Origin: an uncultured Clostridia bacterium
GTDB taxonomy: Bacteria > Bacillota > Clostridia > Oscillospirales > Ruminococcaceae
Direction: 5' to 3'
Length of the DNA: 6,294 nt
Assembly: GCA_945947715.1 (NCBI GenBank)
Contig: CAMEYZ010000129.1
Coordinates: forward strand, 1 to 6,294
The position numbers and the translations under genes are program-made. Below, one piece after another: positions 1-4,812 of the stretch. The notes beneath the pieces were generated by a model. It was not told the origin of the DNA. It saw only the letters and a program-made list of their open reading frames with translations, and ran no database searches. How positions within the stretch are numbered: the stretch's first letter is position 1; each line of letters opens with the position of its first letter.

Positions 1-425
1 AAACCCTTTCGCTCCTGCTGGAAGGCGGAGAGATACCCTACTCCGAGATATGCAATGAAAAGCTGTTCAATCAGACCGAGCAGTCCCGGAGTCTGTCCAT
101 TAGATCCTCTGTATGTGGCAAAAATGGCTTCCAATACAATCTGAGAGTATTTCCTAAGAGTACGGACGAAAACGTATCCGAGCTGATAGTCCTTATCAAC
201 GTCATTCCAAAGGCAAGCGCTCTTTCAAAGCTTACGCCCCGTGAACACGATGTCCTTTCTCTTGCCGCAGACGGCTATCCCAGCAAGTACATCGCCTGCG
301 TGCTCAAGATATCCGAAAATACAGTCAACGCTCTGGTGCACAGCGGCTATAAAAAGCTGGGCGTTGTCTCCAGGATAGAGCTCTCGAAAATGTACGGCAA
401 GCCAAAACAGGACGAGAATAAATAA
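1..425 (+). CDS. LuxR/GerE-type helix-turn-helix transcriptional regulator, C-terminal part (5' end outside window)
   Basis: The reading frame is open from the window edge (first full codon at 3) to a TAA at 423-425 and gives 140 residues with no start in view, so this is the C-terminal part of a longer protein. Residues 77-133 of the fragment match the GerE/LuxR DNA-binding domain: LTPREHDVLSLAADGYPSKY, then IACVLKISENTV, and YKKLGVVSRIELSKM. These correspond to the family pattern LTPRE-VL-A-G-S-KEIA-L-IS-TV-KLGV-R-E. The 75 residues before it look like a mixed alpha/beta sensory or linker region with a long beta-like run (residues about 55-70); I cannot name its fold. The recognition helix is slightly unusual: the common T-V-K-x-H is here T-V-N-A-L. 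A hairpin terminator follows directly, so the gene ends its own transcript and is not in the feo operon. It is a DNA-binding transcription factor; its target and signal are unknown. Confidence 0.85.
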   Translation, partial: TLSLLLEGGEIPYSEICNEKLFNQTEQSRSLSIRSSVCGKNGFQYNLRVFPKSTDENVSELIVLINVIPKASALSKLTPREHDVLSLAADGYPSKYIACVLKISENTVNALVHSGYKKLGVVSRIELSKMYGKPKQDENK

Positions 426-440
426 TATATGCTATAGTAA

Positions 441-486
441 AATATCCCGCACAGATGCTTTTTAGCAATTTGTGCGGGATTTTATT
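441..486 (+). terminator. Intrinsic terminator after the LuxR-type gene
   Basis: A perfect 10-bp stem pairs ATCCCGCACA (444-453) with TGTGCGGGAT (471-480). Further pairing inside the arm (GAT with ATT, GCT with AGC around a T4 loop) lengthens it. The 3' arm runs straight into TTTATT (481-486). It sits 18 nt after the stop codon and separates the regulator from the feo promoter. Confidence 0.88.
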
Positions 487-499
487 CGGGATTGTCTAC

Positions 500-528
500 T
501 TGACAGAAGGATAAAAAAGGTATATACT
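500..528 (+). promoter_or_regulatory. Sigma-A-type promoter of the feo operon
   Basis: A perfect -35 box TTGACA (500-505) is followed by 17 bp and then TATACT (523-528), one base from the TATAAT consensus. The predicted transcription start is near 535, giving a leader of about 47 nt before the feoA TTG codon. Inverted repeats overlap the -10 box and the start site, suggesting repression. Confidence 0.85.
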
Positions 529-553
529 TAGTATGTAGTTAGAATATACTAAC
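524..553. promoter_or_regulatory. Probable operator: overlapping inverted repeats at the feo promoter (metal-responsive repressor site)
   Basis: Three nested symmetries are visible. ATACT-T-AGTAT (524-534) overlaps the -10 box. GTTAGAATATACTAAC (538-553) is a 16-bp palindrome with one mismatched pair. A wider pair TTAGTAT (528-534) and ATACTAA (546-552) links the two. TTAG half-sites begin at 528 and 539, 11 bp apart, i.e. about one helical turn. DtxR/IdeR-family operators are known to use TTAG...CTAA half-sites, and feo operons are commonly repressed by Fe2+-loaded DtxR/IdeR or Fur proteins. Assignment to DtxR rather than another repressor is inference. Confidence 0.6.
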
Positions 554-566
554 ACTTTGATATGTG

Positions 567-572
567 AAGGAG
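567..572 (+). promoter_or_regulatory. Ribosome binding site that fixes the feoA TTG start
   Basis: AAGGAG (567-572) lies 9 nt before TTG at 582-584. An upstream in-frame GTG at 564 would place this Shine-Dalgarno sequence inside the coding region, so the TTG is the better start. No in-frame ATG is available. Confidence 0.75.
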
Positions 573-581
573 AGATCAGCT

Positions 582-830
582 TTGACACTTAACGAACTGA
601 AGCCCGGCGAAAGCGGAACTATAACTGCTGTGGGCGGCGAGGGCGCGCTCAGATGTCGTCTGCTGGATATGGGGATAATCCCCAAAACAGTGGTGACGCT
701 CAGAAAGACCGCTCCGATGGGTGATCCTATCGAGCTGCATCTTCGGGGGTACGACCTGACTATCCGCCTCGATGACGCAAAGAATATTGAAATATCCCCC
801 ATTACTGCCGAAGGAAAGGACCGTACATAA
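582..830 (+). CDS. feoA: Ferrous iron transport protein FeoA
   Basis: An 82-residue cytoplasmic protein of the FeoA family, the usual length for this SH3-like beta-barrel. Recognisable family features are the opening L-N-E-L-K-P-G-E-S-G (residues 3-12), R-C-R-L-L-D-M-G-I (24-32), A-P-M-G-D-P-I-E (44-51) and R-G-Y-D-L-T-I-R (55-62). FeoA is required for or stimulates Fe2+ uptake by FeoB in known systems, probably by binding its cytoplasmic side; it is not itself an enzyme. The TTG start is chosen because AAGGAG stands 9 nt upstream. It is the first gene of the operon: its TAA stop (828-830) is separated from the feoB ATG by one base, and the feoB ribosome binding site lies within the feoA coding sequence, so translation is likely coupled. 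Recognition is from sequence motifs and context, and both agree. Confidence 0.93.
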   Translation: MTLNELKPGESGTITAVGGEGALRCRLLDMGIIPKTVVTLRKTAPMGDPIELHLRGYDLTIRLDDAKNIEISPITAEGKDRT

Positions 831-831
831 T

Positions 832-2829
832 ATGATATTTGCTCTTGCAGGCAATCAGAACTGCGGAAAGACTACCCTTTTCAATCAGCTTACAGGCTCA
901 AATCAGCATGTGGGCAACTTCCCGGGCGTTACCGTTGACCGCAAAAGCGGGATAATCCGCGGATATCCCGACTGTGAAGTGGTGGACCTTCCCGGAATAT
1001 ACTCCATTCGTCCCTATACCGGCGAGGAGATCGTTACAAGAAATTTTCTTATTGATTCAAAGCCCGACGGAATCATCAATATCGTTGACGCCACCAACAT
1101 CGAACGAAACCTTTATCTGACCCTCCAGCTGCTGGAGCTGCAGATACCGATGGTGCTAGCTCTGAACATGATGGACGAGGTCCGCAATAACGGCGGAACC
1201 ATAAATGTTGAGGAACTGAGCGCTCATCTGGGCATACCTGTGGTGCCTATTTCCGCATTTAAAAATGAGGGCGTTGACGAGCTGATACAGATAGCCGTAA
1301 AACAGGCGAGAAATAAGATACCTCCCAAAAAAGTGGATTTCTGCGGCGGAGCAGTCCACCGCTGCGTTCATGCGGTAACTCATCTTATCGAGGACCATGC
1401 ACAGAATATCGGAATATCTCCCCGTTTTGCCGCCACAAAGCTTATCGAGGACGACCCTGAGATAATCACTCGCTTAGGACTTAACAACAACGAATATGAT
1501 ATGCTCGAGCACAGCGTCAACGAAATGGAACACGAGACGGGCATGGACAGAAACGCTGCAATGGCTGACATGAGATATGCCTTTATCGAAAAAATCTGCG
1601 CTGATACGGTGGTCAAATGCCACGAAAGCAAGGAACATATCCGCAGCGTAAAGATAGACAGCGTACTTACCAACAAATATCTGGCCATACCGCTGTTCAT
1701 CATCATACTGCTGACAGTGTTCAAGCTCACCTTCGATATTATCGGAGCAGCTCTCAGCGACCTGCTGGCTTATGGCATAGACTGTCTTTCCGCGCTGGTG
1801 GATAAGCTCCTCACCGATTACGGGCTTAATCCCATAGTCCACAGCCTTGTCATCGACGGTATATTCGCAGGAGTAGGCAGCGTGCTGAGCTTCCTGCCTG
1901 TTATCGTGGTGCTGTTTTTCTTCCTGTCGCTGCTGGAGGACAGCGGCTACATGGCAAGAATAGCCTTTGTTATGGATAAGCTGCTGCGCAAGATAGGTCT
2001 TTCGGGACGTTCCTTTGTGCCGATGCTGATAGGCTTTGGCTGTACTGTTCCCGCAGTCATGGCCACACGTACCCTTTCCTCGGAAAGAGACCGCAAAATG
2101 ACTATCTATCTTACACCCTTCATGTCATGCAGTGCAAAAATGCCTATCTACGCCGTTTTTACCATGGCGTTCTTCAAGGAGCACCGTGCTCTGGTGATGA
2201 TGGCGCTCTATCTGACGGGCATCATCGTGGGAATTATCTTCGCGCTGATAATGGATAAGACCCGTTTCCGCGGAAATCCCGTACCCTTTGTCATGGAGCT
2301 TCCGAACTATCGTCTGCCGGGACTCAAAAGCGTCTGTCAGCTTATGTGGGACAAGGCGAAGGACTTCATCGAAAGAGCCTTTACCGTTATCTTTGCCGCT
2401 TCGATAATCATCTGGTTCCTGCAAAGCTTCGACACAAGGCTGAACCCTGCTGCTGACAGTGCGGAAAGTCTGCTGGCAAACCTTGGACAGCTGATAGCCC
2501 CCATATTCGCGCCCTTAGGCTTTGGCGACTGGAGAGCAGCTACCGCGCTTATCACAGGCTTTACTGCAAAGGAAGCGGTGGTCTCAACAATGACAGTGCT
2601 CCTTGGCGGCGGAGAGCTTTCAGAGTCTCTGCTGACCATGTTCACACCCATTTCTGCGGTAAGCTTTCTGGTATTCACACTGCTCTACACACCCTGTGTT
2701 GCGTCCATAGCCGCGATAAAGCGGGAGCTGGGCTCAAAGCTTGCGGCAGTGGGACTTGTCATCATGCAGTGCGCCATTGCTTGGATAGTCGCGTTCATCT
2801 TCTATCAGGTGGGCATGCTCATAGTATAA
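832..2829 (+). CDS. feoB: Ferrous iron transporter FeoB (GTPase-permease)
   Basis: A 665-residue inner-membrane Fe2+ transporter with an N-terminal cytoplasmic GTPase. The G motifs are complete: P-loop GNQNCGKT (7-14), the G2 region GVTVDRKSG (32-40), DLPG (52-55), NMMD (112-115) and SAF (141-143). A helical spacer of roughly residues 165-275 corresponds to the GDI-like region. The membrane part begins near residue 284 with many hydrophobic segments (about 284-303, 343-372, 395-410, 423-448, 453-477, 516-533, 609-633, 639-665). Conserved gate/pore elements include GFGCTVPAV with Cys404, PFMSCSAKMP with Cys433, and YTPCVASIAAIKRE with Cys622. It is shorter than E. coli FeoB (773 aa), which is usual for clostridial forms, and no motif is missing. 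The start at 832 gives the normal FeoB N-terminus just before the P-loop; AAAGGA (815-820) lies 11 nt upstream. A start at 772 would overlap feoA by 59 nt and add 20 unconserved residues. Confidence 0.96.
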   Translation: MIFALAGNQNCGKTTLFNQLTGSNQHVGNFPGVTVDRKSGIIRGYPDCEVVDLPGIYSIRPYTGEEIVTRNFLIDSKPDGIINIVDATNIERNLYLTLQLLELQIPMVLALNMMDEVRNNGGTINVEELSAHLGIPVVPISAFKNEGVDELIQIAVKQARNKIPPKKVDFCGGAVHRCVHAVTHLIEDHAQNIGISPRFAATKLIEDDPEIITRLGLNNNEYDMLEHSVNEMEHETGMDRNAAMADMRYAFIEKICADTVVKCHESKEHIRSVKIDSVLTNKYLAIPLFIIILLTVFKLTFDIIGAALSDLLAYGIDCLSALVDKLLTDYGLNPIVHSLVIDGIFAGVGSVLSFLPVIVVLFFFLSLLEDSGYMARIAFVMDKLLRKIGLSGRSFVPMLIGFGCTVPAVMATRTLSSERDRKMTIYLTPFMSCSAKMPIYAVFTMAFFKEHRALVMMALYLTGIIVGIIFALIMDKTRFRGNPVPFVMELPNYRLPGLKSVCQLMWDKAKDFIERAFTVIFAASIIIWFLQSFDTRLNPAADSAESLLANLGQLIAPIFAPLGFGDWRAATALITGFTAKEAVVSTMTVLLGGGELSESLLTMFTPISAVSFLVFTLLYTPCVASIAAIKRELGSKLAAVGLVIMQCAIAWIVAFIFYQVGMLIV

Positions 2830-2853
2830 CAGTTCAAAAAGGAGCCGTTACAT

Positions 2854-3027
2854 ATGAATTTAGTTGATATAATCGTTCTGGGAGCAGTTCTGATATGGCT
2901 TATAACGGCAGTTATCCACACTGTCAGAAAAAAGCGCCGCGGAGAGTGCATCGGCTGTTCGGAGTGCTGCCCCTACAAGGACAGCGGAAAATGCAGTAGC
3001 TCACACTGTGGTTCACACAGCAAATAG
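2854..3027 (+). CDS. Small FeoB-associated Cys-rich membrane protein
   Basis: A 57-residue protein starts at ATG 2854-2856, with AAAGGAG (2838-2844) 9 nt upstream, and stops at TAG 3025-3027. Residues 3-21 form one hydrophobic helix (LVDIIVLGAVLIWLITAVI), followed by a basic stretch R-K-K-R-R (25-29) that should keep the C-terminus in the cytoplasm. The tail carries six cysteines (32, 35, 38, 39, 47, 52) in a C-x2-C-x2-C-C spacing plus two more, and histidines at 51 and 55. This is the architecture of the FeoB-associated Cys-rich family found after feoB in Firmicutes. It lies 24 nt after feoB and before the operon terminator, so it is almost certainly co-transcribed. A role in handing on or sensing Fe2+ at the FeoB exit, or an FeoC-like role, is inference; it is not similar to the winged-helix FeoC of enterobacteria. 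Confidence 0.88.
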   Translation: MNLVDIIVLGAVLIWLITAVIHTVRKKRRGECIGCSECCPYKDSGKCSSSHCGSHSK

Positions 3028-3048
3028 CGCATCCCCTTGCATAGTATG

Positions 3049-3083
3049 AACAGTCGTACATTTTGGGTGTACGACTGTTTTTA
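3049..3083 (+). terminator. Intrinsic terminator of the feo operon
   Basis: AACAGTCGTACA (3049-3060) pairs perfectly over 12 bp with TGTACGACTGTT (3068-3079) around a 7-nt loop (TTTTGGG). A T run (3078-3082) completes it. It begins 21 nt after the small Cys-rich gene and defines the three-gene operon end. Confidence 0.92.
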
Positions 3084-3126
3084 TGCCATATAATGCAAAA
3101 AATATGGGAAATTATACGAAAAGCCA

Positions 3127-3156
3127 TTGACAAATCTGTTTTATTTATGATATAAT
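3127..3156 (+). promoter_or_regulatory. Promoter of the chemoreceptor-type gene
   Basis: TTGACA (3127-3132) and TATAAT (3151-3156) are both perfect consensus boxes with an 18-bp spacer. TG at 3148-3149 makes it an extended -10. The expected start of transcription is near 3163, leaving a leader of about 28 nt. Confidence 0.85.
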
Positions 3157-3190
3157 AAAACATAAAATATTTTTGAGCGGGGGAAATCTT

Positions 3191-4564
3191 ATGTCTGATA
3201 ATACTCAAAAAATCGATCTCAACGGAATGATCACCGAAAAAATAGTCAACATACATACGATCATAATTTTCGGCGTATGTCTTGTTTTTGGTTTCGTTAA
3301 TATTGCTCAGGGAGCGATTCCCAGCGGTATCATCACTCTTGCTATAGGTGCTGCTGTTCCTGCTGCCCTTACCTTCATCAAAAAAAGAGCTACTCTCACC
3401 TTATGCGGCACAATTCTTTCACAGGTCCAGCTCCTTGCGATAATCATCATCTCTGCCGCAAGACACGAGCTCCATTATATGTTTCCCCTCATGCTTGCCT
3501 CGATGTCTATCGCAGCTATTTATTACAGCTACAAAAACCTTATCATTCACTGGGCAATAATGGACGGTGCTTGTCTTCTCGGATTTATTTTCAAGTCCCA
3601 GTTCTACGTAGGAGCAGATATGGGTTACCTTATCAAGGGAGTCCTCGGAATAAACATTGGTGCAGCACTTATCTTCTACCTTATCAAGTGTATCATTAGC
3701 TTTGTCCGCGCTTCACAGACTTCCCACAAAGAGACCGAACGGCTCCTTGTTCAGGTCAATGAGCAGATGGGCAGTACCGAAAAGCTTATGAACAATCAGA
3801 ATACCGTTGTGGCTCAGATAGCTGATATTTCCGAGAAGCTGAATGACTCCGCTTCTCTTATGGAGCAGGTATCCGCTGCCCTCAACTCCGCTGCCGACGA
3901 TCAGCATAACATCATCGAAGAGATAGCTGCCGATATCGCAAGCATCACCGATGAGGCGGAAAAGAGCATAGGAGAATCGGAAAAGGCCTCAGAAGCAGCC
4001 AAAAACAGTACAAATATGCTTATCGAAAACAACAACGAGGTTAAGAACATGGTGGCTGCTATGGGCGAGATCACCGAAGCCTCTCACAAGATCGAAAGCA
4101 TCATCAAGGCTATCGAGGATATCGCCTTCCAGACCAATATCTTAGCACTCAATGCCGCAGTCGAAGCTGCAAGAGCAGGCGCCGCAGGCAAGGGCTTTGC
4201 AGTCGTTGCCGATGAGGTAAGAAATCTCGCCACAAAATCTGCCGAGGCTGCAAGCAACACATCAGCCCTTATCCAGACCACTATCGAAGCAGTTGACAAG
4301 GGCACTCTCCTTGCAGGAAACGTTGCAAAGCGCATGGACGATGTTATCGCTCTCTCCGAAAAGAGCACCGAGCAGTCCGCGGCTATCATCAGACTTACCG
4401 AAAGCCAGGCAAGCTCCGCAAGGTCGGCTGACGAAAAGATGCAGAGAATTTCCGAAAGCACCGCAGGCAACCTCAAAACTGCCGAGGAGAGCGCACAGGT
4501 CGCTCATTCGGTATCCGAGCAGGTCCGCAAGATGAACATGATCGTAAAGTCCATCAGCAGCTAA
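3191..4564 (+). CDS. Methyl-accepting chemotaxis-type receptor with multi-pass membrane N-terminus
   Basis: A 457-residue receptor. Residues 1-20 are polar; about 21-172 hold roughly six hydrophobic segments (near 21-38, 43-62, 68-88, 96-112, 118-136, 145-172) with only short loops, so there is no sizeable extracellular ligand domain. Residues about 176-457 are a long helical coiled coil rich in Ala, Glu, Ser and Lys. The MCP signalling hairpin is clear: IAFQTNILALNAA (311-323), the tip EAARAG (325-330), and GKGFAVVADEVRNLA (333-347). In known MCPs this tip binds CheA and CheW. No HAMP domain is evident between membrane and coiled coil, and there is no C-terminal CheR/CheB-tethering pentapeptide (it ends VKSISS). 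The ATG at 3191 is chosen because a G-rich ribosome binding site (GGGGG, 3179-3183) sits 7 nt before it; an upstream TTG at 3173 is less likely. It is a single-gene unit with its own promoter and terminator, and no che or flagellar genes are in view. The signal is unknown. Confidence 0.9.
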   Translation: MSDNTQKIDLNGMITEKIVNIHTIIIFGVCLVFGFVNIAQGAIPSGIITLAIGAAVPAALTFIKKRATLTLCGTILSQVQLLAIIIISAARHELHYMFPLMLASMSIAAIYYSYKNLIIHWAIMDGACLLGFIFKSQFYVGADMGYLIKGVLGINIGAALIFYLIKCIISFVRASQTSHKETERLLVQVNEQMGSTEKLMNNQNTVVAQIADISEKLNDSASLMEQVSAALNSAADDQHNIIEEIAADIASITDEAEKSIGESEKASEAAKNSTNMLIENNNEVKNMVAAMGEITEASHKIESIIKAIEDIAFQTNILALNAAVEAARAGAAGKGFAVVADEVRNLATKSAEAASNTSALIQTTIEAVDKGTLLAGNVAKRMDDVIALSEKSTEQSAAIIRLTESQASSARSADEKMQRISESTAGNLKTAEESAQVAHSVSEQVRKMNMIVKSISS

Positions 4565-4593
4565 TCCTCTTCATACTGAGAATATATTGTCAC

Positions 4594-4626
4594 CGCGCAT
4601 AGGCTGTTCAGCTTATGCGCGTTTTT
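4594..4626 (+). terminator. Intrinsic terminator after the chemoreceptor gene
   Basis: CGCGCATA (4594-4601) pairs with TATGCGCG (4614-4621). The stem continues inward through a G-U pair and GCT/AGC to a GTTC tetraloop. Five T residues (4622-4626) follow. It lies 29 nt after the stop codon. Confidence 0.9.
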
Positions 4627-4630
4627 GTTC

Positions 4631-4676
4631 AAAGTCCCCTATTTTGCCCTCTGAAACAAGGACTTTTGTGCAAAGT
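4631..4676. repeat. Inverted repeats upstream of the solute-binding protein promoter
   Basis: AAAGTCC (4631-4637) and GGACTTT (4660-4666) form a 7-bp inverted repeat with a 22-nt spacer. ACTTT (4662-4666) also pairs with AAAGT (4672-4676) across TGTGC. The three AAAGT-type arms lie 38-83 bp upstream of the -35 box. Their role is unknown; an activator or repressor site, or chance, is possible. Confidence 0.35.
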
Positions 4677-4713
4677 GCATTATAAACATGTGATAAAACC
4701 GTGTAAAGTTATA

Positions 4714-4742
4714 TTGACAGGATTTGAAAAATAGGGTATAAT
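4714..4742 (+). promoter_or_regulatory. Promoter of the solute-binding protein gene
   Basis: Perfect TTGACA (4714-4719) and TATAAT (4737-4742) boxes are separated by the optimal 17 bp. Transcription should start near 4749, giving a leader of about 64 nt that contains an operator-like palindrome. A promoter this strong normally needs repression. Confidence 0.9.
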
Positions 4743-4763
4743 AAAACTATGTTAAGTATTTGT

Positions 4764-4788
4764 ATGGAAAATTGAAAACGTTTTCCAT
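4764..4788. promoter_or_regulatory. LacI/CcpA-type operator (cre-like) downstream of the transcription start
   Basis: GAAAACGTTTTC (4774-4785) is a perfect 12-bp palindrome with a central CG, the hallmark of LacI-family operators. TTGAAAACGTTTTCC (4772-4786) fits the Bacillus cre pattern WTGNAANCGNWNNCW at all but the last base. A second, wider inverted repeat ATGGAAAA (4764-4771) and TTTTCCAT (4781-4788) shares the right arm. The site is centred about 27-31 bp after the predicted start, where a bound repressor would block elongation. Whether CcpA or a dedicated sugar repressor binds is not decidable here. Confidence 0.7.
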
Positions 4789-4812
4789 GAGAATCTGAAA
4801 GGAATAATTGAC

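Noticed and set aside
564..581. GTG at 564 as the feoA start
   Set aside because: The AAGGAG ribosome binding site would lie inside the coding sequence, and the extra six residues are not part of the FeoA pattern. TTG at 582 has correct spacing.
772..831. ATG at 772 as the feoB start
   Set aside because: It would overlap feoA by 59 nt and add 20 residues before the normal FeoB N-terminus. ATG 832 has a usable ribosome binding site and one-base spacing from the feoA stop.
3164..3173. AAAATATTTT palindrome before the chemoreceptor gene
   Set aside because: Short and purely A/T in an A/T-rich leader; expected by chance and no extended symmetry supports an operator.
3173..3190. TTG at 3173 as the chemoreceptor start
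   Set aside because: The G-rich ribosome binding site (3179-3183) lies downstream of it and correctly precedes ATG 3191.
3028..3190. Possible riboswitch upstream of the chemoreceptor gene (such as a c-di-GMP type)
   Set aside because: The promoter at 3127-3156 leaves a leader of only about 28 nt, too short for a riboswitch; the only strong structure upstream is the feo terminator.
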